Shown: piece after piece, positions 1 to 6,757 of the stretch
Position numbering within the stretch: position 1 is the stretch's first letter
How the letters are laid out: every line of letters begins with the position of its first letter
DNA from: JANLQB01 sp043735935
GTDB lineage: Bacteria; Verrucomicrobiota; Verrucomicrobiia; Chthoniobacterales; Chthoniobacteraceae
Direction: 5' to 3'
Length of the DNA stretch: 10,092 bases
Assembly: GCA_043735935.1 (NCBI GenBank)
Contig: JAYTDO010000153.1
Coordinates: forward strand, 1 to 10,092
Made by a program: the position numbers and the translations under genes
Notes under the pieces: model-generated
The model's input: the letters and a program-made list of their open reading frames with translations, nothing else
The model's database searches: none
Told to the model about the DNA's origin: nothing

Positions 1-1246
1 GGTAAAGTGTCGCGAAGACTTCGCCGAAATGCACGGGCCGATCCGTCGGCTCGCCGCCGAGGCGGTCGGTCGCGCCGATGACTTGGCCGGTCTTAAATCC
101 GCCGCCCGCGAGCACGCCGCAACCGACGCGCGGCCAGTGATCGCGGCCCGCGTCCTTGTTGATCTGCGGCGTGCGGCCGAACTCGCCCCACGCGACGACC
201 GCGACGTCCTTGTCTAGCCCGCGCGCGTGTAAATCCTCGACGAGCGCGCTGAGTCCCTGATCGAACAGCGGCAGGTGCGTGAGCAATTCGGAGTGGTTGT
301 TCGAATGAAAATCCCAGCGCCCGAAATTCATCGTGACGCAGCGCGCGCCCGCCTCGACGAGACGTCGCGCGATGAGGAAGTGCTCGTTGTTGCGCGGCGC
401 GCCGTCGCCGTAGTTTTTGGTGTCCCCCTTGCCGTAACGCTCGCGCGTTTTCGCGTCCTCGCGGGAGATGTCGAGCGCCTCGACGAGCTTGCTCGAAGTG
501 AGCACGCCGAACGCCTGCTGGTTGAACGCATCGAGCCCATCCATCAGCCCGCTCGTATCGCAGTCGCGTCGGAATTTATCGAAGCCCGTGAGCAGCGCAC
601 GCCGATCCGCGAGCCGGTCACTCGTCACGCCATTCAGCGTGAGGTCGCCCATGCCCGAGCCGTTCGGTCGAAACGCCGCGTGCGCCGGCCCGAGAAATCC
701 CGGATGCCCCGGCGAGCCGTAAGGCGGATGCCCCGTATTCGGCGCGAGCCCGACAAAGGGCGGCATCTCCTTCTCCGATCCCGCGAGCAGTTTGGAAATC
801 GTTGAGCCCATCGAAGGCCACCCGCCCGGCGGCTTCACCGCGCCCTGCGCCGAGTGCCCCGTGTAGCAGACATGCGAATCGTGATCGCCCGTCAGCGAGC
901 CGTAGAGCGACCGGATCGGCACGAGCTTATCCATGATCTTCGCGCAATACGGCATGTGCTCGGAAATCTGAATGCCCGCGACATTCGTCCCGATCGGCTT
1001 GAACGGCCCGCGATACTCCAACGGCGCGTCCATTTTCAGATCAAAGATGTCCTGATGCGGCGGCGCCCCGCACATATAAATCATGATCACCGACTTCGGC
1101 GATTTGCGGACGCCCGACTCCGCCTCCGCGCGTAAAATCTGCGGCATCGAAAGCCCGCCCATTGCGAGCCCGCCGATGCGCAGGAAATCGCGGCGGGAAA
1201 ACCCGTCGCAGAATCGTCCGCTGGGACTGCCGGGAATGGAGAGCAT
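1..1246 (-). CDS. DUF1501 domain protein, Tat-exported (3' end outside window)
   Basis: A reading frame on the minus strand begins at ATG 1246-1244 and stays open to the left edge, giving about 415 residues without a stop, so the C-terminus is missing. Residues 17-23 read SRRDFLR, a twin-arginine motif, followed by the hydrophobic stretch IGGLAMGGLSMPQIL, so export by the Tat pathway is likely. Family hallmarks of DUF1501 (alkaline-phosphatase/sulfatase-like superfamily, abundant in Planctomycetes and Verrucomicrobia) are seen in order: SVIMIYMCGAPPHQDIFDLK near residues 50-70, SLTGDHDSH, then WGEFGRTPQIN, GRDHWP and GEVFATLY near the cut end. The biochemical role of this family is unsettled. 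Family members often sit beside DUF1549/DUF1553 cytochrome-like genes, none of which is visible here. No clear Shine-Dalgarno sequence precedes the ATG; the start was chosen because it places the Tat motif near the N-terminus. It lies 100 bases downstream of cusA on the same strand, but no functional link to copper is apparent. Confidence 0.9.
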   Translation of the reverse strand, partial: MLSIPGSPSGRFCDGFSRRDFLRIGGLAMGGLSMPQILRAEAESGVRKSPKSVIMIYMCGAPPHQDIFDLKMDAPLEYRGPFKPIGTNVAGIQISEHMPYCAKIMDKLVPIRSLYGSLTGDHDSHVCYTGHSAQGAVKPPGGWPSMGSTISKLLAGSEKEMPPFVGLAPNTGHPPYGSPGHPGFLGPAHAAFRPNGSGMGDLTLNGVTSDRLADRRALLTGFDKFRRDCDTSGLMDGLDAFNQQAFGVLTSSKLVEALDISREDAKTRERYGKGDTKNYGDGAPRNNEHFLIARRLVEAGARCVTMNFGRWDFHSNNHSELLTHLPLFDQGLSALVEDLHARGLDKDVAVVAWGEFGRTPQINKDAGRDHWPRVGCGVLAGGGFKTGQVIGATDRLGGEPTDRPVHFGEVFATLY

Positions 1247-1346
1247 TTTTGGGGGTCGGCTTGGGTGGGTGGGTACTGACAACGGTAAAGACCTCGTCGC
1301 GGAACGCTTTCTTAGCCCAACGAATTGATTCTGACGGGAATCCCTT

Positions 1347-4300
1347 TTACGAAGAAGCCGCGTCCGACGCCTGAACGGCAACCCGCGTCGCCGGGAGTTC
1401 GCGCTCACGCAGCCATGCGAAGATGACCGGAGTGACGACTAGAATGTGAAGAAGACTGCTCACCATGCCGCCGATGACAGGGGTCGCGAGCGGCTTCATC
1501 ACCTCCGCGCCAGTCCGCGTACTCCACATGATCGGAATCAAACTCGCCACGATCGTAGCAACGGTCATGATTTTAGGACGAAGCCGAAGCCTCGCGCCTT
1601 CCTTGATCGCGATGATCAAATCGCTGCGTGAAAACCGCTCCCCAAGTTCGCGCTGCTTTCGCACCACCGCCTCTTCCAAATAGACGACCATGACGACGCC
1701 GGTCTGGATTGCCGTACCGAAGAGCGCGATATACCCGACCCAGACGGCGACGCTAAACGGATACCCGAGCAGCCACTGCAGAAAGACGCCGCCAGTGAGT
1801 GCAAACGGAACTGCGAGAATTACGTGGGCTGCCTCTTTCGCGTTGCCATAGACGATGTAAAGAAGAAGGAAAATGATCACCAATACCGCAGGGACGATGA
1901 CTTGGAGTGTACGTTTCGCGCGGAGTTGGTTCTCATATTGACCACTCCATTCGATCGTCATGCCGTGCGGCAGTTTGATCTGCGCTGCCAAACGCTTTCG
2001 GGCCTCTTCCACAAAGCTGCCCAAGTCACGTCCCTGCACGTTGGCTTGCACGAAAACTCGGAGTCTCCCGTTCTCGCTGGCGATCTCACTTGGGCCCGTA
2101 TTTCGCAGGATGGAGGCTAGTTGCCCGAGTGGAATTTGCTTTCCCGAGGGCGTCGCGACGAGCACTCCACCCAGCCGCTCAATGTCGTCGCGTTCATCGC
2201 GCGCCACCCGCACCTGAATCGGAAAACGCTGACGACCTTCAATGGTTGTGGTGACATTTTTACCGCCAATTCCCGCCTCGACCGTATCAAGGATCTGCTG
2301 CACGCGCAGACCGTACCGCGCCGCGGCTTCCCGATTTACCGCAATTTCAAGATACGGCTTCCCCTGCACGCGTGAAGGCGCGACGCCGACGGCTCCGGGG
2401 ATTTCGCGGATCACCTTCTCAACCTCGAATGCCTTCGCCTGCAATGCGTTCAAATCGGCGCCGAACAATTTGATGCCGACCTGCGCGCGAATGCCGGTGC
2501 TAAGCATCAGAATCCGGTTTTCAATCGGTTGAAGAAAACCGGGCACGTACCCGGGCACCTGGGTGAGTTTCTGGGTCAACTCTGCGACGATTTGATCCTT
2601 TGTGATCCCCTGCCGCCACTCACTTTCCGGCTTCAACATGATCGTCGTTTCAATCATCTCGACCGGCGCAGGATCGGTCGCAGAGTCTGCGCGCCCGAGT
2701 TTGCCGGCGACCGACGCGACCTCGGGCATCCTGGCGATCACGCTATCCTGCCAAGACATGATTCGCTTCACCTCGGTGAGGCTCGTGCTCGGCAGCAGCA
2801 CTGGCATGAAGAGCAGTGAGCCTTCATTCAGCGGCGGCATGAATTCCTTTCCGATACGTTGCGTGAGCAGCACCGCTGCAGTAAGCATCGCCGCAGCCAC
2901 CGCCAAGACGGTCCGTCGGTGATCGAGCGCCCAATCGAGCACCGGATTGTAGATCGCCATCGCGAGCCGCATGACCCAATTATTTTCCTCAGGATGAAAA
3001 GGGCCGCGGACGAGCGCGGCGCACAGCACCGGAACAATCGTGACCGCGAGGAGCGTAGAGCCGATCATCGCGAACGTCTTGGTAAACGCGAGCGGGTGGA
3101 AGAGCTTTCCCTCCTGACCGCTCAGCGCGAAGACGGGCACGAATGCGAGGATGATGATCGCCATCGCGAAGAAGATCGGCCGACCGACCTGCTTTGATGC
3201 GCGGAGGACGACGTCGAGCGTCTCGGCGGACGTGAGCGCGCTGCCTTTCGCACCCTCCGCGGCCTCGCAATGCCGGATCACATTTTCGGTCATCACGATC
3301 GCTGCATCCACCAGCACGCCGATGGCGATGGCGATGCCGCTGAGCGACATGATATTCGACGAAATTCCGAACTGCCGCATCAGGATGAACGAGATGAGGA
3401 TCGATACGGGAAGTGGAAACGTAACGATGAGGATGCTCCGAAAATGAAACAGAAAGAGAATGTGCGCTAACGTCACCAGGATGATCTCTTCGGCGAGGGC
3501 GTGCTTGAGCGTGTCGATCGTTCGGTCGATCAGCTCGCTGCGATCGTAAAACGGTTTCACACTCACTCCCGCCGGCAGGCTCGGAGCGATTTCCGCGATC
3601 TTCTCCTTCACACGTTCGATCACCGCACGAGCATTCTCACCCGTCCGCATGACGACGATTCCGCCGACGACTTCGTGGCCGTTTACATCGAGAGCGCCGC
3701 GGCGAAAGTCGCCACCGATCTGGACCGTCGCCACATCGCGCAGAAAAATGGGCGTGCCGTCGCGTTCCGCGAGGACCGTCTTTTCGAGATCCCCTGTGGA
3801 CTCGATCAAACCGAGGCCGCGCACGACAAACTCCATGCCGTTTTCCTCGATGACTTTGCCGCCGACGTTCAGGTTGCTCTGGCTGACGGCGTCCATCACC
3901 TCCTGTAGAGAAATCTTCATTGCACGCATCTTCATCGACGACACTTCGACTTGGTACTGGCGCACGAAGCCGCCGATGCTTGCGACCTCGGCTACTCCCG
4001 AAACTGCGTTGAGTTGGTAGCGCAGGAACCAATCCTGTACCGCCCTCAACTGTCCCAGATCGTAGGATCCTTTCGAGGGGTCGACGTTGAGGTAATATTG
4101 GTAAACCCAGCCGAGCCCGGTGGCGTCGGGCCCGAGTTTCGCGGTCACGCCCGCGGGAAGAACGTCGCCGAGATAATTCAACCGCTCCAAGACGCGCGTG
4201 CGCGCGAAATAGTTGTCGATTTTGTCGTCAAAAATGATGGTGAGCAGGGAAAACCCAAACATCGAATTCGCTCGAACCGTCTTCACGCCGGCCAGCCCCT

Positions 4301-4520
4301 GCAGGTTCACGGAAAGCGGATAGGTGATCTGATCTTCAACTTCCTGCGGGCTGCGCCCCGCCCAATCGGCGAAGACAATCACCTGATTTTCACTGAGATC
4401 CGGAATCGCGTCGACTGGCGCCCGGTTGATCTCGAAGACGCCAAGCGCAACGATCAACAGCACCGCACATGAAACGAGGAAACGATTGGCCAGCGACCAT
4501 GCGATGAGGCGCGGGATCAT
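1347..4520 (-). CDS. cusA: Cu(I)/Ag(I) efflux RND transporter permease CusA
   Basis: This 1057-residue inner-membrane pump of the heavy-metal-efflux RND family is essentially the size of E. coli CusA. It should export monovalent copper or silver by proton antiport together with CusB and an outer-membrane channel. The proton-relay residues of TM4 are present (D405 and E412 in GVLVDAAIVMTEN), as is the TM10 lysine (K983 in RPKIMT). The three methionines lining the metal path in E. coli CusA (M573, M623, M672) have clear counterparts at M572 (FMP), M622 (VEMIETTI) and M672 (LMLSTGI). The signature GRADSATDPAP is also present. The frame is open upstream to 4703, but the start is set at ATG 4520: a strong GAGGAGGT Shine-Dalgarno lies 6 bases upstream, and the protein then begins MIPRLIAWSLANRF as expected. 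Its ATG overlaps the cusB stop (ATGA), implying translational coupling. It ends in VQASDAASS without the extended cytoplasmic tail of some relatives. Confidence 0.96.
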   Translation of the reverse strand: MIPRLIAWSLANRFLVSCAVLLIVALGVFEINRAPVDAIPDLSENQVIVFADWAGRSPQEVEDQITYPLSVNLQGLAGVKTVRANSMFGFSLLTIIFDDKIDNYFARTRVLERLNYLGDVLPAGVTAKLGPDATGLGWVYQYYLNVDPSKGSYDLGQLRAVQDWFLRYQLNAVSGVAEVASIGGFVRQYQVEVSSMKMRAMKISLQEVMDAVSQSNLNVGGKVIEENGMEFVVRGLGLIESTGDLEKTVLAERDGTPIFLRDVATVQIGGDFRRGALDVNGHEVVGGIVVMRTGENARAVIERVKEKIAEIAPSLPAGVSVKPFYDRSELIDRTIDTLKHALAEEIILVTLAHILFLFHFRSILIVTFPLPVSILISFILMRQFGISSNIMSLSGIAIAIGVLVDAAIVMTENVIRHCEAAEGAKGSALTSAETLDVVLRASKQVGRPIFFAMAIIILAFVPVFALSGQEGKLFHPLAFTKTFAMIGSTLLAVTIVPVLCAALVRGPFHPEENNWVMRLAMAIYNPVLDWALDHRRTVLAVAAAMLTAAVLLTQRIGKEFMPPLNEGSLLFMPVLLPSTSLTEVKRIMSWQDSVIARMPEVASVAGKLGRADSATDPAPVEMIETTIMLKPESEWRQGITKDQIVAELTQKLTQVPGYVPGFLQPIENRILMLSTGIRAQVGIKLFGADLNALQAKAFEVEKVIREIPGAVGVAPSRVQGKPYLEIAVNREAAARYGLRVQQILDTVEAGIGGKNVTTTIEGRQRFPIQVRVARDERDDIERLGGVLVATPSGKQIPLGQLASILRNTGPSEIASENGRLRVFVQANVQGRDLGSFVEEARKRLAAQIKLPHGMTIEWSGQYENQLRAKRTLQVIVPAVLVIIFLLLYIVYGNAKEAAHVILAVPFALTGGVFLQWLLGYPFSVAVWVGYIALFGTAIQTGVVMVVYLEEAVVRKQRELGERFSRSDLIIAIKEGARLRLRPKIMTVATIVASLIPIMWSTRTGAEVMKPLATPVIGGMVSSLLHILVVTPVIFAWLRERELPATRVAVQASDAASS

Positions 4521-6190
4521 GGCTTTACCTCCTCGCCGCAATCCGGCATTAGGCGGCCGAAATATGGATTTCGGATCGGCGCCACAAGCTGCACCCATGC
4601 GGCTTTCGCCGGAGCACCCGGGAAGGCGTCCGACGTCATCGGGCACCGGTAGATTTTGATCCCCGAAAACATCGACTCCTTCTTTCGGAGGGAGTCGGCC
4701 CAAGCTGCGAGCGCTTCACCCAGCGGTTGGAATGATTTCCGGGCCATCGCCAGGTCGTTGGCCTTCGTCAGGTTCGCGACGGTCGCGAGCCTCGCATCGG
4801 CGGCGCGAGCCGCCGCAGAGATTTGCGCCGCCTGCTCGTTAAAGCCCGCAAGATCATCGGCGGCGAGTCGTCCGGCGAGTGCGTCGGCCACATTTAGCAA
4901 CGCCTCGGCCGAGGTACGCTGCGCGTCCGTCATCGGAGCATCCACGGTAACCGGGACGACCTCCGGTTCCGACGCGCCGCGATTGAGTTGAGCTTGGGCG
5001 TCGATGAGGAGGTTCCCATTTGTCACGACCGAATCGCCTTCGCTTAATCCAGAAATCACCTCGAAATCTTCATCCCCTGCCCTACCAAGTGCCACCGTGC
5101 GCGGCTCGAACACTCCGCCGCCTTTGTCCACGTAGGCCGTCGCTTCGTGACCAGAATTTAGGATGGCGGATCGGGGAACCAGCAACGTCTCGGGGGTCTC
5201 AATGTTGATGTAACCGTCGGCGTAAACATTGTGAAGCAATTCGTGCCGATGCCGCGCCGGATCGCCCACGTGCGGATTCTCGATCACGACCCGTATACGG
5301 GCAGTACGCGTGTCGGTGACGAGATTTGGGTCGATGAAGGCGATCGGTGCGGTGAAAATCTTACCGGGTACGGTTGGCGTCGAGACCTCGACCATTTGCC
5401 CGACTTTCACCCACGCAAGATCGCGCTCGTACACTTCCGCGACGAACCACATTTTCGAGAAATCCGCGATCTCAAACAGCACATCGCCCTCTTTCACGTA
5501 TTGGCCTTCGTATACCTTTCTCTCAACGACCGTGCCGGAAATCGGAGCGAGCACTTCGATCGTGTCCCCCGTTTGTGTTGCGAGGGAATCGATCTGCTGG
5601 GGCAAGAGACCCATTCGGCGCAGTTTTGAACGCACTGAAGCAATGCCAGGCTCGCGCTCAGACGATGGTGGCTGCCGGAGTGCCTGGGCATATTCACCGC
5701 GGGCGACGAGAAGCTCCCTGCTAAAGAACGCGAGCAGCGGCTGACCCGCGGTGACTTCCGCACCAACGGAGTTTACAAAGAGCTTTTCGATGCGGCCTTC
5801 GACCGTCGCGGAGAGTCGTTTGTGCGTGGCGTCGTTGTCCTCGATGATTCCAGCCACATGCAGCGCACGTCGCAATGGACGCTGAACAACGGGAACCGTC
5901 ACCGGGTGCAAGACGTTGATCGTGTCGGCGTTGAGCTTTACCTGATCCGGCGAGACCGAATTGATTCCAGTTTCGCCGTCGTAGACCGGCACCAATTTCA
6001 TCCCGCAGATCGTGCAATTGCCGGGTTTGTCCGACTTGATCCACGGATGCATCGGGCTTTGGTAAAAGAGAACCCGTCGCTCCAAAGGCCCTCTGGCGCT
6101 TGATTCTGGCACACGACGTTGACCTGCGAACCAACCGCCGGTCGCGGCGAGTGAGACGAGGATGAGGATCAGAAATAATCTTGAAAACAT
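4517..6190 (-). CDS. cusB: Cu(I)/Ag(I) efflux periplasmic adaptor CusB with HMBD and DUF3347-like ends
   Basis: This 557-residue membrane-fusion protein links the CusA pump to an outer-membrane channel and may hand metal to it. Residues 1-22 form a signal or anchor segment (FSRLFLILILVSLAATGGW). Residues about 40-70 form a heavy-metal-binding domain: SPMHP at 46-49, then DKPGNCTICGMKLVP with C59 and C62; the usual first Cys of CPMHP is replaced by Ser. Barrel-sandwich and coiled-coil segments follow (VEGRIEKLFV, VLAPISGTVVERKVYEGQYVKEGD, MWFVAEVYERDLAWV), then the membrane-proximal part to about 400. Residues about 418-557 resemble DUF3347, ending YRCPM (C516), NPYFGRLMPDCG (C551). The frame is open to a TTG at 6229, but ATG 6190 was preferred because it directly begins the signal segment, with a weak GAAAGG about 12 bases upstream. 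The stop overlaps the cusA start by 4 bases. Assignment is secure from domains and from pairing with cusA. Confidence 0.93.
   Translation of the reverse strand: MFSRLFLILILVSLAATGGWFAGQRRVPESSARGPLERRVLFYQSPMHPWIKSDKPGNCTICGMKLVPVYDGETGINSVSPDQVKLNADTINVLHPVTVPVVQRPLRRALHVAGIIEDNDATHKRLSATVEGRIEKLFVNSVGAEVTAGQPLLAFFSRELLVARGEYAQALRQPPSSEREPGIASVRSKLRRMGLLPQQIDSLATQTGDTIEVLAPISGTVVERKVYEGQYVKEGDVLFEIADFSKMWFVAEVYERDLAWVKVGQMVEVSTPTVPGKIFTAPIAFIDPNLVTDTRTARIRVVIENPHVGDPARHRHELLHNVYADGYINIETPETLLVPRSAILNSGHEATAYVDKGGGVFEPRTVALGRAGDEDFEVISGLSEGDSVVTNGNLLIDAQAQLNRGASEPEVVPVTVDAPMTDAQRTSAEALLNVADALAGRLAADDLAGFNEQAAQISAAARAADARLATVANLTKANDLAMARKSFQPLGEALAAWADSLRKKESMFSGIKIYRCPMTSDAFPGAPAKAAWVQLVAPIRNPYFGRLMPDCGEEVKP
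4527..4534 (-). promoter_or_regulatory. Shine-Dalgarno of cusA inside the cusB 3' end
   Basis: Read on the minus strand, this is GAGGAGGT, six bases before the ATG at 4520. It decides the cusA start and sits within the last codons of cusB, consistent with coupled translation. It is the strongest ribosome-binding site in the window; the other genes have weak or no recognisable ones. Confidence 0.85.
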
Positions 6191-6246
6191 GGATCGAGAG
6201 GGCCTTTCGGTGGGAGTTGACGCGTCCAACGGGACGCGGGGTAAAG

Positions 6247-6282
6247 GTGCCCGGATGCGGGCACACTGCGGGCTTTAAGCCC
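6247..6282 (-). repeat. Two adjacent inverted repeats in the leader of cusB
   Basis: Between the stop of the small Cys-rich gene (6286) and the cusB start (6190) lie two perfect inverted repeats. At 6270-6282, GGGCTT and AAGCCC flank a single base. At 6247-6264, GTGCCCG and CGGGCAC flank a 4-base loop. In the minus-strand transcript these would be consecutive small hairpins just after the upstream stop codon. Neither is followed by a convincing U run, so they are better seen as mRNA-stability or attenuation elements than as a strong terminator. The function is inferred; the repeats themselves are directly visible. Confidence 0.45.
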
Positions 6283-6285
6283 CTC

Positions 6286-6621
6286 TCAAATCAACCGAAT
6301 GCAGGTCCGAGCGACGATGGGCAGTGCGGGCAGGCGTGCCGCGATGGTTACTACCGTCGGAAGCAGTGGGAGACGGTCGATGGGCGCCGTTCCAAGGAAA
6401 ATCAGCACGGGCATGACTGCGTTCTTCACATCGACTGGAGCGACAGCCAGCGGTGGCATCAATGGCACATCGGAGTCCGAACAACAGCTGACAATTTGTT
6501 GAGGACAGCACCTCGGGCATTTCTCTACCTTTCCACAAACGCTCGCCGCGACCGGCCCGGCCGAGAGGCCCAGTAGCAGCAAGAAAAAGATGATCAAACG
6601 CCAGCGCATCGGTAAGGACAT
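6286..6621 (-). CDS. Small secreted cysteine-rich protein, first gene of the cus cluster
   Basis: This 111-residue protein is not recognised as a named family. It starts MSLPMRWRLIIFFLLLLGLSA and has a typical Sec signal peptide with likely cleavage after AGPVAA (about residue 26). The mature part opens with a dense cysteine cluster: C29, C35, C38, C39, C46 and C47, in the pattern CPRCCP followed by SCC. The rest is hydrophobic and proline-rich (LMPPLAVAP, RLPLLPTVV) with one late cysteine, C107. The clustered thiols and the position 95 bases upstream of cusB on the same strand suggest a periplasmic metal-binding accessory, but this is inference from context. An in-frame ATG at 6609 gives a 107-residue version and cannot be excluded. 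The frame stays open further upstream, but that part overlaps the divergent dsbD gene and is not expected to be translated. No Shine-Dalgarno is visible at either ATG. Confidence 0.65.
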   Translation of the reverse strand: MSLPMRWRLIIFFLLLLGLSAGPVAASVCGKVEKCPRCCPQQIVSCCSDSDVPLMPPLAVAPVDVKNAVMPVLIFLGTAPIDRLPLLPTVVTIAARLPALPIVARTCIRLI

Positions 6622-6647
6622 ATGCGACCGTATTTGCCGTTCGTCAA
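6619..6647 (-). promoter_or_regulatory. Weak candidate sigma70-like promoter for the cus cluster
   Basis: On the minus strand TTGACG (6647-6642) is separated by 17 bases from CATATG (6624-6619). The -35 box matches well and the -10 box poorly. The -10 box would overlap the ATG at 6621, so if it is real, translation would start at the ATG at 6609, nearly leaderless. This is the best sigma70-like match found in the divergent gap, but it is not strong. Confidence 0.2.
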
Positions 6648-6669
6648 CGGGAAGGCAGCACACAAGGAC

Positions 6670-6692
6670 GCGAAAGCGACATCGCGTTTCGC
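6670..6692. promoter_or_regulatory. Near-perfect palindrome in the divergent control region
   Basis: GCGAAA (6670-6675) and TTTCGC (6687-6692) flank a second inverted pair, GCGA and TCGC, around a CA centre, with one unpaired G at 6686. It lies about midway between the divergent starts at 6621 and 6758, where an operator controlling both transcription units would be expected. No metalloregulator consensus (for example CueR or CopY boxes) was recognised, so the binding protein is unknown. Confidence 0.35.
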
Positions 6693-6757
6693 TCCATGCG
6701 TGCACTGCTTTCACTGGATGACAATTCGCGTGTCCCTCCAGTAGTGTATGTTTCCTC

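Noticed and set aside
275..805. A 176-residue plus-strand open frame opposite the DUF1501 gene
   Set aside because: It is an arginine-rich shadow of the minus-strand DUF1501 frame, which carries clear family motifs.
1247..1346. Promoter or terminator between cusA and the DUF1501 gene
   Set aside because: No convincing boxes or stem with T run were found; only a short ACCC triplication and a small GGGATTCCC palindrome are visible.
4521..4703. An in-frame extension of cusA upstream to an ATG at 4703
   Set aside because: The extra 61 residues lie entirely inside cusB, have no family counterpart, and the strong Shine-Dalgarno sits just before ATG 4520.
6191..6229. A 13-residue N-terminal extension of cusB starting at TTG 6229
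   Set aside because: It would put a polar stretch before the signal segment, uses a rare start and has no ribosome-binding site; ATG 6190 is better.
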